Source of the DNA: Pseudomonas sp. FP198
GTDB lineage: Bacteria > Pseudomonadota > Gammaproteobacteria > Pseudomonadales > Pseudomonadaceae
NCBI RefSeq assembly: GCF_030687895.1
Contig: NZ_CP117452.1
Coordinates: forward strand, 4,704,501-4,768,500
Direction: 5' to 3'
Length of the DNA: 64,000 nt
Position 1 is the first letter of the stretch. Every line of letters starts with the position of its first letter. Below the pieces are notes generated by a model, which worked only from the letters and a program-made list of their open reading frames with translations, was not told where the DNA came from and made no database searches. Position numbers and translations under genes: made by a program. Shown here piece by piece: positions 33,888 to 43,662 of the stretch.

Positions 33888-33917
33888 ACTATAGGAATGC
33901 GCCCACCGCACCGTCAA
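33888..33917 (-). promoter_or_regulatory. Sigma-70 promoter of the dcw cluster
   Basis: On the minus strand the -35 TTGACG (33917-33912) and the -10 TATAGT (33893-33888) are separated by 18 bases. Transcription would start near 33881, giving an mraZ leader of about 70 bases that includes the MraZ-type repeats. Confidence 0.7.
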
Positions 33918-34120
33918 GGCACGGAATGAAGGAAAAGCCTTATAGATCGGAGATTTAGGAGCGTTTCAGGAGGGGTAACAAGAAACTGACGTAGGAAAAT
34001 TCGCCTTAACTCGAAGACACACAGGGGACTGCGCGTAGAAGTTAAAGTGATTTATCAAGAGTAAGATTTTTTTGATCTTAGGAACTGCTTCTGCCATTGA
34101 TTTCGGCAGGGAGGGAAAAG

Positions 34121-34474
34121 GTGGAGAGTCGATCTGTAAGCCGGGTTCTGTCTTGAACAGTCATTCGTCTACGATGGCCATCACTGGACATCTTTAGCAA
34201 CCTACCCGGTCCCAGCGCGGGCCACGCCTTGGGACCCTATTTGGTCTTGCTCCAAGTGGGGTTTACCTAGCCACGAACTGTTGCCAGTCGTGCGGTGCGC
34301 TCTTACCGCACCTTTTCACCCTTACCGGCGCCGAAGCGCTTAGGCGGTTATTTTCTGTGGCACTTTCCGTAGGCTCGCGCCTCCCAGGCATTACCTGGCA
34401 CTTCGCCCTATGGAGCCCGGACTTTCCTCCCCCCCCTAATTTTCATAGAGGGCAGCGACTGTCCGATCGACTCT
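34121..34474 (-). ncRNA. rnpB: RNase P RNA, class A
   Basis: The catalytic RNA of RNase P, which trims tRNA 5' leaders. On the minus strand the 5' end AGAGTCGATCGGACAG pairs with the 3' end GATCGACTCTCC to form helix P1. The conserved block GGAAAGTCCGGGCTCC lies soon after the 5' end, and AGAACCCGGCTTACAGATC is near the 3' end. Length is about 354 bases, right for pseudomonads. Ends are assigned from the P1 pairing and may be off by a few bases. It lies between rsmI and mraZ. Confidence 0.95.
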
Positions 34475-34548
34475 CCGCCGCGAAGGTTAACGGTAGCGCG
34501 CCCGAAGAACAAGCGCTAAAAGCCCTTGGCCAGCTTGGCGCGCCGGTT

Positions 34549-35430
34549 TCATTGGGCCTTCTGTTTATCCAGCGCAGCCTGATACAGCACATTCTTGCGC
34601 TCGCCGGTGATCTGCGCGGCGAGGGCCGCCGCCCGCTTGAGGGGCATTTCCTCCAGCAACAGATCGAGGATGCGCATCGCTTCGCCGCTGACCGCGTCTT
34701 CGTCCTGGGGCGGCGTCCAACCCGCGACCAGCACCACACACTCGCCACGCTGCTGATCGCTGTCGCTTTCGACAAACGCACGCAGTTGTGCCAGAGGCAG
34801 CCCTTTCAAGGTCTCGAAAGTTTTCGTCAGTTCCCGGGCGAGCAGTGCCTGGCGCTCGGGACCGAACACCAGCTCCATGTCCTGGAGACATTCGAGGATA
34901 CGGTGCGGCGCCTCATAAAAGATCAGCGTTCGAGGCTCTTCCTTTATAGCTTCCAGGCGCGCTCGTCGCCCCACGGCCTTGGCCGGCAGGAAACCTTCGA
35001 AGATAAACCGATCCGACGGCAAGCCGGCCGCCGACAATGCCGCGATCAATGCGCAGGCACCTGGCACCGGCACTACATTGACGCCGGCAGCTCGGGCCTG
35101 ACGCACCAGGTGGTAACCCGGATCGGAAATCAGCGGCGTGCCGGCGTCGGAAATCAGCGCCACGTTGTCGCCGGCGAGCAAACGGGTAATGAAACGACTG
35201 CCTTCGTCCCGTTCGTTATGTTCATGGCAAGCTGCCAACGGCGTTGAAATACCGAAGTGCTGCAGCAGACGCTGGGAGTGGCGTGTGTCTTCGGCGGCGA
35301 TAAGGGCGACCTCGCCAAGGATCTTCAGCGCGCGGGCACTGATATCGTCCAGGTTGCCGATGGGCGTCGCCACCACGTAAAGCGAGCCGGCAGCGGAATT
35401 CAAAGCACCTGGAGCAGTCAAAGCGCACAC
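34549..35430 (-). CDS. rsmI: 16S rRNA 2'-O-ribose C1402 methyltransferase
   Basis: RsmI, 293 residues, a tetrapyrrole-methylase-fold enzyme that methylates the 2'-O of C1402 in 16S rRNA. The start of the fold is SLYVVATPIGNLDDISARAL. The central block LISDAGTPLISDPGYHLV and the C-terminal ARELTKTFET are also typical. It is divergent from lpoA, as in many gamma-proteobacteria. A -10-like TACAAT (35457-35452, minus strand) lies about 25 bases upstream. Confidence 0.96.
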   Translation of the reverse strand: MCALTAPGALNSAAGSLYVVATPIGNLDDISARALKILGEVALIAAEDTRHSQRLLQHFGISTPLAACHEHNERDEGSRFITRLLAGDNVALISDAGTPLISDPGYHLVRQARAAGVNVVPVPGACALIAALSAAGLPSDRFIFEGFLPAKAVGRRARLEAIKEEPRTLIFYEAPHRILECLQDMELVFGPERQALLARELTKTFETLKGLPLAQLRAFVESDSDQQRGECVVLVAGWTPPQDEDAVSGEAMRILDLLLEEMPLKRAAALAAQITGERKNVLYQAALDKQKAQ

Positions 35431-35650
35431 CTCATGATCATAAAAGTGGACATTGTAGCGTGTGCCGCCATTCTCAGCCGCTCACATTAGCCCTCGTGGC
35501 GAGGTCAGACTCCTGAGTGAGCAGGCTCTTTGTGCTGCAATGCACGCTTTGAAATACCTAAATTGATCGATTCACACCACTAACATCGCGCCCCGGCCAG
35601 TGCTTGGGTACAATTCGACGCTAATTTGATCTCGTATCAGGAACACTTAC

Positions 35651-37462
35651 ATGATCGCTTGCCTGCGGCTGCTCTCCGCCCTCTGCCTCGCTGCCCTCCT
35701 GGCGGCTTGCGCCAGCTCGCCCTCGTCCAGCCTTGGCGAACTTCCACGGACCCCGGACGCCAGTATCGAGCAATTGCTCGAACAGGCCGCACAGAGTAAA
35801 AACCCGGAACAAGCCGCCCTGCTGCGCTTGAGCGCCGCCGACCTGGCCTACCGCCAGGGCAATGCCGGCCAGTCCGCGCAGATCCTGCAACAAGTGCCGA
35901 TGGAGCAGCTCAAGCCCGGCCAGCAGATTTTCGCCAACACGCTGTCGGCCGAACTGGCGATGACGCGCAACCAGCCCAAGGCCGCACTGACTTCGCTGAG
36001 CCATCCGAGCCTGCAGCACCTGAGCGAAATGCCCGTGGAGCAGCAAGTCCGCACCGGTACCGTCCGCGCTCGCGCCCTGGAGGCCGATGGTCAGACCCTG
36101 GCCGCTGCTCGCGAGCGGATCTTCATTGCTCCGCTGCTGGAAAACGAAGCGCAGACAAAAAATCACGAAGCCATCTGGACGCTGATCGCCTCGCTCCCCA
36201 CCGATCAACTGCAACCGACCACTGCCGACGATCTCGGTGGCTGGCTGAGCCTGGCCAAAGCCGTGAAAACCGCCGGCACCCTGGAGCAGCAGCAAGCAGC
36301 CATCGACAGCTGGCGCGAACAGAACCCGAAACACCCTGCCGCACTCCAGTTGCCGACGCCGCTGGTCAAGCTCAAGGAGCTGGCAAGCCAGCCACTGGGC
36401 AAGATCGCCGTGCTGCTGCCGCAGAATGGCCCGCTGGCCGCGGTCGCAAAAGCTCTGCGCGAGGGCTTCATGGCCGCGCATTACCAGGCCCAACAGGCCG
36501 GGCAGAAGCCGCCGAGCATCCAGTTCTATGACAGCGCCAGCCTGACCTCGATGGACGAGTTCTATCGCAAGGCCCAAGCCGACGGCGTACAGCTGGTGGT
36601 CGGCCCGTTGGAAAAACCATTGGTCAAGCAGATCAGCACCCGCCCGCAATTGCCGATCACCACCCTGGCGCTGAACTACAGCGAAGGCGAACAAGGCCCG
36701 CCGCAACTGTTCCAGTTCGGCCTGGCGCCTGAAGATGAAGCCCGCGAAGTCTCCCGGCGCGCCCGCGCCGACGGCCTGCATCGCGCAGCCGTGATGGTGC
36801 CGAAAGGCGAATGGGGCGATCGCGTCTTGAAAGCCTTCAGCCAGGATTGGCAGACCAATGGCGGGACCATCATGGCAATCGAACGTGTCGACCAGCCGGT
36901 ACAACTGGCCCAGCAGATCGCCGACATGTTCCAGCTGCGCCAGAGCGAAGGTCGCGCCAAGAGCCTGCAAAGCACGGTAGGCACCGCGGTCGCGGCGCAG
37001 CCATCGCGTCGCCAGGACATCGAGTTCATTTTCCTCGCGTCTACCCCGCAGCAGGCCCAGCAGATCAAGCCGACCCTGAACTTCCAGTACGCCGGTGACG
37101 TGCCGGTCTACGCGACCTCCTCGGTGTTCAGCGTCAGCGGCGACCAGAACCAGTACAACGACATGAATGGCGTTCGCTTCTGCGAAACCCCATGGCTGCT
37201 CGACGCGAACGATCCGCTGCGCCAGCAGGTCACCGCGCAGTGGCCCCAGGCGGCCGGCAGCCTGGGCCGGCTGTACGCGATGGGCGCTGATGCCTATCGC
37301 CTGGCTCCACGCCTCGGCCAGCTCAAGGCACTGCCGGACAGCCGCATCGAAGGCCTGTCGGGCAGCCTGGCTGTCTCCCCGACCCAGCGCGTGCAACGTC
37401 AACTCCCTTGGGCGCAATTCGTCAACGGCCAGGTCCAGCGCCTGCCGGACACCCCGCGCTGA
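35651..37462 (+). CDS. lpoA: Penicillin-binding protein activator LpoA
   Basis: A 603-residue outer-membrane lipoprotein of the LppC/LpoA family. A signal peptide with lipobox LLAAC is followed by an N-terminal TPR-like helical domain (about 35-230). The C-terminal part (about 245-600) is a periplasmic-binding-protein-like domain starting at KIAVLLPQNGPLAAVAKALREGF. In E. coli LpoA activates PBP1a; in pseudomonads the partner may differ, since LpoP serves PBP1b there. It heads lpoA-yraN-gmhA-dolP, the same order as in E. coli; its TGA overlaps the yraN ATG by one base. Confidence 0.92.
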   Translation: MIACLRLLSALCLAALLAACASSPSSSLGELPRTPDASIEQLLEQAAQSKNPEQAALLRLSAADLAYRQGNAGQSAQILQQVPMEQLKPGQQIFANTLSAELAMTRNQPKAALTSLSHPSLQHLSEMPVEQQVRTGTVRARALEADGQTLAAARERIFIAPLLENEAQTKNHEAIWTLIASLPTDQLQPTTADDLGGWLSLAKAVKTAGTLEQQQAAIDSWREQNPKHPAALQLPTPLVKLKELASQPLGKIAVLLPQNGPLAAVAKALREGFMAAHYQAQQAGQKPPSIQFYDSASLTSMDEFYRKAQADGVQLVVGPLEKPLVKQISTRPQLPITTLALNYSEGEQGPPQLFQFGLAPEDEAREVSRRARADGLHRAAVMVPKGEWGDRVLKAFSQDWQTNGGTIMAIERVDQPVQLAQQIADMFQLRQSEGRAKSLQSTVGTAVAAQPSRRQDIEFIFLASTPQQAQQIKPTLNFQYAGDVPVYATSSVFSVSGDQNQYNDMNGVRFCETPWLLDANDPLRQQVTAQWPQAAGSLGRLYAMGADAYRLAPRLGQLKALPDSRIEGLSGSLAVSPTQRVQRQLPWAQFVNGQVQRLPDTPR

Positions 37463-37824
37463 TGCCCGACCGATCGCGCCAGCAAAGCGGCAGGGATGCC
37501 GAGAGCCTCGCCCTCGAGCATCTTGAGCAACACGGCCTGCGACTGCTGGCGCAAAACTGGCTGTGCAAACGCGGCGAGCTGGATCTGGTCATGCTTGACG
37601 GCGATACAGTAGTATTCGTCGAAGTCCGCTACAGAAAAAATACCCAATGGGGTGGCGCGCTCGACAGCATTGACCAGCGCAAGCGCCAGAAGCTGGTTTT
37701 CGCCGCGCAGTATTTCCTGCAACGCGAGTCTCGCTGGGCCGATCATCCTTGTCGCTTCGACGTGGTTGCCATCGATAGCAACGTCGACCAACTGAATTGG
37801 CTGCAAAACGCCTTCGACAGTTGA
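37462..37824 (+). CDS. yraN: YraN family protein (UPF0102)
   Basis: A 120-residue protein of the UPF0102 family, with an endonuclease-like fold. The conserved region is GELDLVMLDGDTVVFVEVRYRKN, whose E...D...ExR pattern recalls the PD-(D/E)XK/Holliday resolvase-type core, and it continues ALDSIDQRKRQKLVFAAQYFLQ. I start at ATG 37462, which shares a base with the lpoA stop. Its function is not established; association with lpoA and diaA homologues is widely conserved. Confidence 0.9.
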   Translation: MPDRSRQQSGRDAESLALEHLEQHGLRLLAQNWLCKRGELDLVMLDGDTVVFVEVRYRKNTQWGGALDSIDQRKRQKLVFAAQYFLQRESRWADHPCRFDVVAIDSNVDQLNWLQNAFDS

Positions 37825-37897
37825 GCGCAGCCGAGCCGGACACCTTCACTCAACTTTTTTGCTCTTTGCTTTGCGCGCCGCACATTTGTGCCGATAA

Positions 37898-39090
<1,193 letters not shown>

Positions 39091-39113
39091 TATCGAGCTC
39101 TGATTCGCTCAAG

Positions 39114-39156
39114 AAAACGGCGCTTGCTCCGCGATGGAGAGGCGCCGTTTTTTTTG
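39114..39156 (+). terminator. Terminator of the lpoA-dolP operon
   Basis: AAAACGGCGC (39114-39123) pairs with GCGCCGTTTT (from 39142), and the stem runs directly into an eight-base T run. A small inner stem, GCTCC/GGAG-like, fills the loop. Confidence 0.88.
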
Positions 39157-39165
39157 GGATGTTGA

Positions 39166-39544
39166 TTGGGTGGTGTGTATATCCGTTGCTGCGGTTATGG
39201 CGGCTTATGGTTTCGCTTTTACAGCGACTCACTTTTATGAAGCCCGGAAGCCGGCCGAGTCAAAAGTAAGCAAAACGCTTTTGCCCCACCACTTGGCGCC
39301 TCGCCTGGGCTCGGCATGCCCTCACTCCGGCATTGCTCCGTGGGCCCGCCGCGAAGGGCCGTCCCTGGCCCAGCGCGGCTATCCCGGCATCCATGCCGGA
39401 GTGAGGGCACACCGAGCCCAGGCGAGGTGCCGAGTGGTGGGGCAGAAGCGCTTTGGTTACTTTCACGCTTTTTGAAAGTGACTCGCCGTAAGGGCGAAAC
39501 CATTAGTAGCCGCAACCGCAGCAACGGATATACACACCACCCAA
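39166..39544. repeat. Long inverted-repeat element, 379 bases
   Basis: The outer 31 bases are perfect inverted repeats: 39166-39196 (TTGGGTGGTGTGTATATCC...) and 39514-39544. Further inside, the arms match imperfectly: GCCTCGCCTGGGCTCGG (left) against CCGAGCCCAGGCGAGG (right), and CCCTCACTCCGGCAT against ATGCCGGAGTGAGGG. The centre is near 39355. No transposase is encoded. It could be a non-autonomous (MITE-like) element or one of the larger intergenic repeats described from P. fluorescens genomes. A target-site duplication is not evident. Confidence 0.85.
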
Positions 39545-39621
39545 CCCCACAAAAAAAATGCCCGCATCTCACGACACAGGCATTTTTCTCAACCAAGTAA
39601 CCAGCCTTCACACAGACCCGA

Positions 39622-40032
39622 TCACTTCACCACTTTCAAACTCGGCCGCCCGCTAGGACGCGGCGGCTCGTCATCAGGCGGCAAGTCATCATCCGCCTCG
39701 AACTCTTCCTCACCATCCAACGGCACTTCCAGCTCGAATACCATGCCCTGGCCATTCTCCCGGGCATAGATCCCCAGGATGGAAGCAATCGGCACGTACA
39801 GCGTATGCGGCACCCCACCGAAGCGCCCCTCGAAACTGACCGCATCGTTGTCCATGTGCAAATGACGCACAGCGGCTGGCGATACGTTCAAGACAATTTG
39901 CCCGTCATTGGCAAAACCCTGCGGCACCTGTACCGACGGATACTCGGCATTGACCAGCATGTGCGGGGTGCAATCGTTGTCCACAATCCACTCGTAGAGC
40001 GCGCGGACCAGATAAGGTCGACTGGAGTTCAT
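39622..40032 (-). CDS. sspB: ClpXP protease specificity-enhancing factor SspB
   Basis: SspB, 136 residues, delivers ssrA-tagged proteins to ClpXP. The folded substrate-binding domain (1-105; RPYLVRALYEWIVDNDCTPHMLV, VSFEGRFGGVPHTLYVPI) is followed by an acidic flexible linker. The C-terminal RPSLKVVK tail docks on ClpX. It lies 16 bases after sspA in the usual sspAB operon. Confidence 0.96.
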   Translation of the reverse strand: MNSSRPYLVRALYEWIVDNDCTPHMLVNAEYPSVQVPQGFANDGQIVLNVSPAAVRHLHMDNDAVSFEGRFGGVPHTLYVPIASILGIYARENGQGMVFELEVPLDGEEEFEADDDLPPDDEPPRPSGRPSLKVVK

Positions 40033-40048
40033 AGCGGCTCCCTAAGCC

Positions 40049-40666
40049 TTAGCGCATGTCACGTTCGACACCAGACAGACTCGCCTGGAAAGCCTCACGC
40101 GCAAATTGGCGCTCCATATAATCAAGCAACGGCTTGGCGGGCCGTGGCAGTTCGATACCCAGGATCGGCAAACGCCAGAGTATGGGCAATAGGCAGCAAT
40201 CCACCAGACTTTGTTCCTCACTGAGGAAAAACGGCTTGTCGACGAACAGCGGCGACACGCCAGTCAGGCTTTCGCGCAATTCCTTGCGCGCCACGACCCG
40301 CGCCGGCTCCTTGGTCCTGGAATCCAGGATCAGGTCCACCAACCCGCACCAGTCACGCTGGATGCGATGGATCAGCAAACGACTGTTGGCACGCGCGACC
40401 GGGTACACCGGCAGCAAAGGCGGATGCGGATAACGCTCATCCAGGTATTCCATCACCACCGTCGACTCCCACAATGCCAGGTCACGATCGACCAGCGTGG
40501 GCAGGCTGCCGTAAGGGTTCACCTCGATCAGCTTCGGCGGCTGACGGCCCGCTTCGACGTAAATGATCTCGGCGCTGACACCCTTCTCGGCCAGTACGAT
40601 ACGTACCCGGTGGGAATAGTGGTCGGCGGGGTCGGAGTAACAGGCCAACCGATTGGTCACGCCCAT
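40049..40666 (-). CDS. sspA: Stringent starvation protein A
   Basis: SspA, 205 residues, a GST-fold protein that binds RNA polymerase. The thioredoxin-like N-terminal part ([42 protein letters not shown]) and the helical C-terminal part are typical. The GST catalytic residue is absent, as in other SspA proteins. In pseudomonads SspA affects stress survival, virulence and alginate regulation. First gene of sspAB; petC ends 152 bases upstream. Confidence 0.96.
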   Translation of the reverse strand: MGVTNRLACYSDPADHYSHRVRIVLAEKGVSAEIIYVEAGRQPPKLIEVNPYGSLPTLVDRDLALWESTVVMEYLDERYPHPPLLPVYPVARANSRLLIHRIQRDWCGLVDLILDSRTKEPARVVARKELRESLTGVSPLFVDKPFFLSEEQSLVDCCLLPILWRLPILGIELPRPAKPLLDYMERQFAREAFQASLSGVERDMR

Positions 40667-40712
40667 GGCGATCCTCCTCGCTTGTTGAAATTATCGAAAA
40701 ACGGAAAAACGA

Positions 40713-40789
40713 GCGCGCCCAGAGGGCGTCTCCCGTAACCACCTGGCCGACCAGGCTCGTTACACCTTCAGAGACGCCCTTGGGCGCGC
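40713..40789 (-). terminator. Long-armed inverted repeat between petC and sspA
   Basis: GCGCGCCCAGAGGGCGTCTC (40713-40732) and GAGACGCCCTTGGGCGCGC (40771-40789) are almost exact inverted copies around a 38-base loop. The loop has its own small hairpin CCTGGCCGACCAGG. Read on the minus strand the stem is followed by CGTTTTTCCGTTTTTC, so it probably ends the petABC transcript ahead of sspA. Confidence 0.65.
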
Positions 40790-40818
40790 ACGATTAACAG
40801 CAACGGCTTACAGCTTTA

Positions 40819-41601
40819 TCAATGCACGTCTTTCCAGTATTCACGCTTGAGCAGATAAGCGAATACGAAGAAGAACGCCAGGTACAGCAATACATACGTA
40901 CCGATGCGCTGATGTTCCAGCTTCACCGGGTTGGCCGAGTAGGCCAGGAAGGTCACCAGGTTCTTGACCTTCTCGTCGAACTGCTCCGGGGTCAGGCTGC
41001 CGGAGTTCGGCACGATGGTCAGCTGGTCGCAGGCTTCATGGGTCAAAGCGGTGCCGGTCAGCGGATCATATTGCTTCTTGCCGTCCTCGACGATCTGAAC
41101 CTGCTTGCAGCCTATCACCTGACGACCCTGCAGGCCGACCAGAACGTTCGGCATGCCGACGTTCGGGAAGACCTTGTTGTTCACACCCCATGGGCGCGCA
41201 GGGTCTTCATAGAACGAACGCAGGTAGCCATAGAGCCAGTCGGTACCACGCACGCGCGCCACCAGGGTCAGGTCGGGCGGCGCCGCGCCGAACCAGGTCT
41301 TGGCATCGGCTGGCTGCATGCCGATGTTCATGTGGTCGCCCAGCTTGGCGCCGGTGAACACCAGCTTTTCGAGCATCAGCTCATGGGGAATGCCCAGGTC
41401 ATCGGCCACGCGCTCGTAGCGTTGGAACTTGGCGCTGTGGCAGCCCATGCAATAGTTGGCGAAAGTACGGGCGCCGTCCTGCATGGCCGCTTTGTCGGAA
41501 ACGTCGATGTCGACTTTTTCCAGCTCCGGACCACTCGATGTGGACGCGAAGGACAGGACAGGCAAAGCAGCAAGAATCAGTACAGAAAATAGCTTTTTCA
41601 T
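40819..41601 (-). CDS. petC: Ubiquinol-cytochrome c reductase, cytochrome c1
   Basis: Cytochrome c1, 260 residues, carries electrons from the Rieske protein to soluble cytochrome c in complex III. A signal peptide (1-19) precedes the haem attachment motif CMGCH (51-55). A C-terminal membrane anchor (about 233-252, VLLYLAFFFVFAYLL) holds it in the inner membrane. It shares one base with the cytochrome b stop and is the last gene of petABC. Confidence 0.96.
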   Translation of the reverse strand: MKKLFSVLILAALPVLSFASTSSGPELEKVDIDVSDKAAMQDGARTFANYCMGCHSAKFQRYERVADDLGIPHELMLEKLVFTGAKLGDHMNIGMQPADAKTWFGAAPPDLTLVARVRGTDWLYGYLRSFYEDPARPWGVNNKVFPNVGMPNVLVGLQGRQVIGCKQVQIVEDGKKQYDPLTGTALTHEACDQLTIVPNSGSLTPEQFDEKVKNLVTFLAYSANPVKLEHQRIGTYVLLYLAFFFVFAYLLKREYWKDVH

Positions 41602-42812
41602 CAGCCAGTCACCCTTTCCGGAACCGGTTTGGTCTTCTCGAGCCTGGTGTAGAACGGCATCAGAATGAAGTAGGCGAAGTACAGGAAGGTGCAGACCTGC
41701 GACAGCAGCGTCCGGCCCGGTGTCGGCGCCAGCACACCCAGCACGCCGAGGATCACGAACGAGATGCAGAACACCCAGAGCCAGATCTTGCTCAGCCAGC
41801 CCTTGTAGCGCATCGACTTGACGGGGCTGCGGTCCAGCCAGGGCAGGACGAACAGCACGGCAATCGCGGCGCCCATGGCAATTACGCCCAGCAGCTTGTC
41901 GGGAACCGCCCGCAGGATCGCGTAGAACGGGGTGAAGTACCAGACAGGGGCAATGTGCTCAGGGGTCTTGAAGGCGTTGGCCTGTTCGAAGTTCGGCTTC
42001 TCGAGGAAGTAGCCGCCCATTTCCGGGAAGAAGAACACGATCGAACAGAAGATGAACAGGAAGACCACCACGCCGACGATGTCTTTCACGGTGTAGTACG
42101 GGTGGAAGGCGATGCCATCCAGCGGTACGCCGTTCTCGTCCTTGTGTTTCTTGATGTCCACGCCGTCGGGGTTGTTCGAGCCGACTTCATGCAGCGCCAG
42201 GATGTGCAGCACCACCAGGCCGAGGATCACGATCGGCAAGGCCACGACGTGCAAGGCGAAGAAGCGGTTCAGGGTAATGCCCGAGATCAGGTAGTCACCG
42301 CGGATCCACTGGGTCAGGTCGTCGCCGATGACCGGGATCGCACCGAACAACGAGATGATCACCTGGGCGCCCCAGTAAGACATCTGGCCCCACGGCAGCA
42401 GGTAGCCCATGAAGGCTTCGGCCATCAGCGCCAGGTAGATCAGCATGCCGAACACCCACACCAGCTCACGCGGCTTCTGGTACGAACCGTAGAGCAGGCC
42501 GCGGAACATGTGCAGATAGACCACGATGAAAAACGCCGAGGCGCCGGTGGAGTGCAGCAGACGCAGGATCGAGCCGTACTCGACATCACGCATGATGTAC
42601 TCGACGGAGGCAAACGCTTCCTCCGCCGACGGGGTGTAGCTCATGGTCAGCCAGACACCGGTAACGATCTGGTTGACCAGGACGAGCAAGGCCAGGGAGC
42701 CAAAAAAGTAGAAGAAGTTGAAATTCTTCGGCGCGTAATACTTGCTGAGATGGTCTTCCCACATCTTGGTCGCGGGAAAGCGCGCATCAAACCAGTCCAT
42801 TAATTTGCTCAT
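41601..42812 (-). CDS. petB: Ubiquinol-cytochrome c reductase, cytochrome b
   Basis: Cytochrome b, 403 residues, the quinol-oxidising membrane core of complex III. Eight or nine membrane segments include the haem-ligand helices with His residues (YLHMFRGLLYGSY, HVVALPIVILGLVVLHILALH). The Qo-site block is the PEW-like stretch in PEHIAPVWYFTPFYAILR. I start at ATG 42812 (MSKLMDWFDARFP); it shares one base with the petA stop. Confidence 0.96.
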   Translation of the reverse strand: MSKLMDWFDARFPATKMWEDHLSKYYAPKNFNFFYFFGSLALLVLVNQIVTGVWLTMSYTPSAEEAFASVEYIMRDVEYGSILRLLHSTGASAFFIVVYLHMFRGLLYGSYQKPRELVWVFGMLIYLALMAEAFMGYLLPWGQMSYWGAQVIISLFGAIPVIGDDLTQWIRGDYLISGITLNRFFALHVVALPIVILGLVVLHILALHEVGSNNPDGVDIKKHKDENGVPLDGIAFHPYYTVKDIVGVVVFLFIFCSIVFFFPEMGGYFLEKPNFEQANAFKTPEHIAPVWYFTPFYAILRAVPDKLLGVIAMGAAIAVLFVLPWLDRSPVKSMRYKGWLSKIWLWVFCISFVILGVLGVLAPTPGRTLLSQVCTFLYFAYFILMPFYTRLEKTKPVPERVTG

Positions 42813-43405
42813 CACGCTTTCTCCGTATCGACGCCAACGACAATGATGTCGTCCGACTCATAGGAATGCGGGGGAACTGGCAGGTTCAGAGGTGCAGGCT
42901 GCGATTTGTAGACGCGACCGGCCAGGTCATAGTGGGAGCCGTGGCATGGGCAGAAATAACCACCGACCCAGTCTTTGCCCAGGTCGGCGGGCGCCACTTC
43001 GGGACGGAACGTTGGCGAGCAACCCAGGTGAGTGCAGATCCCGATCAGCAGCAGGACTTCCGGCTTGATCGAACGGGTTTCAGGGTTGACGTATTCCGGT
43101 TGGACCGAGTTCTTGGAAGAGGGATCGGACAGCTGGCCCTCGATCTTTTTCAGATTCCCCAGGATCTCCTCTGTACGGCGGACGATGAATACCGGCTGGC
43201 CGCGCCACTCAGCAATCATCTGCTGGCCTGGCTCGATCTTGCTGACATTCACTTTCACCGGTGCGCCTGCGGCTTTCGCCTTGGCACTGGGAAACCATGA
43301 CCCCACGAACGGGACCGCAGCCCCCACCGCTCCTGCAGCACCCACCACGGATGTGGCTGCTACCAGGAAGCGACGCCGGCCTGCATTCACGCCGTCATTG
43401 CTCAT
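42812..43405 (-). CDS. petA: Ubiquinol-cytochrome c reductase, Rieske iron-sulfur subunit
   Basis: Rieske protein, 197 residues. An N-terminal twin-arginine-like signal anchor (RRRFLVAATSVVG) holds it in the membrane. The [2Fe-2S] ligands are Cys124 and His126 in CTHLGC and Cys152 and His155 in CPCHGS, with Cys129 and Cys154 for the disulfide. First gene of petABC; it feeds the aerobic and denitrifying respiratory chains. Confidence 0.97.
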   Translation of the reverse strand: MSNDGVNAGRRRFLVAATSVVGAAGAVGAAVPFVGSWFPSAKAKAAGAPVKVNVSKIEPGQQMIAEWRGQPVFIVRRTEEILGNLKKIEGQLSDPSSKNSVQPEYVNPETRSIKPEVLLLIGICTHLGCSPTFRPEVAPADLGKDWVGGYFCPCHGSHYDLAGRVYKSQPAPLNLPVPPHSYESDDIIVVGVDTEKA

Positions 43406-43487
43406 TCAGTCCTCTCCCATCAGCTTTGTGGCCTGTTAAATCAGGCGTCTACTAAGTAAAAATCTGAACTTATAAAAATTTTGCCGA

Positions 43488-43516
43488 ATGGTAATGAAAA
43501 CCCCCAATTCTGACAA
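43488..43516 (-). promoter_or_regulatory. Candidate petABC promoter
   Basis: On the minus strand TTGTCA (43516-43511) and TACCAT (43493-43488) are 17 bases apart, about 85 bases upstream of the petA ATG. The -35 is good; the -10 is only fair. Confidence 0.4.
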
Positions 43517-43604
43517 GGTAATTACCCAGCGGCCAAACCGCCAGGCCTTGTAGTATAGGGGCTCTACGAATGTGGCAAGTTGTCACAGAGCAATTATTTC
43601 GCGC

Positions 43605-43646
43605 ATAAAAAAAACGCCCAGCTCCGTGAGGAACTGGGCGCCTTTT
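43605..43646 (-). terminator. Terminator of rplM-rpsI
   Basis: CGCCCAGCTCC and GGAACTGGGCG form a long stem around a four-base loop just after the rpsI stop. On the minus strand it runs into an eight-base T tract. Confidence 0.9.
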
Positions 43647-43662
43647 GAACGCGGAAGCGAAA

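Larger units (their letters stand above)
33813..34120. other. Intergenic region with the dcw promoter
   Basis: The 308 bases between mraZ and rnpB contain no gene I can support. The mraZ-proximal half holds the dcw promoter and MraZ-type repeats. The other half is AT-richer and contains a short palindrome, TAAGAT...ATCTTA, at about 34063-34080. A second dyad, CTGCC...GGCAG (about 34091-34109), lies just past the rnpB 3' end and may help end that RNA. Confidence 0.5.
39091..39621. other. Gene-free interval between dolP and sspB
   Basis: This 531-base stretch holds the dolP terminator and a 379-base inverted-repeat element. A short A-rich spacer before the sspB stop contains another hairpin-like A/T run at about 39550-39595. 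Reading frames inside it follow the repeat and do not look like protein. Confidence 0.7.

Noticed and set aside
34475..34548. Promoter for rnpB
   Set aside because: TACCGT and TTGTTC occur upstream but at wrong spacing (11 bases), so no promoter is called.
34357..35247. Plus-strand open frame crossing rnpB and rsmI
   Set aside because: It runs through the antisense of a structured RNA and of a known gene, with no motif.
39134..39475. Plus- and minus-strand open frames in the 39-kb inverted repeat
   Set aside because: Both strands give nearly the same peptide (for example LLPHHLAPRLGS and LLPHHSAPRLGS), as expected from inverted repeats, not from genes.
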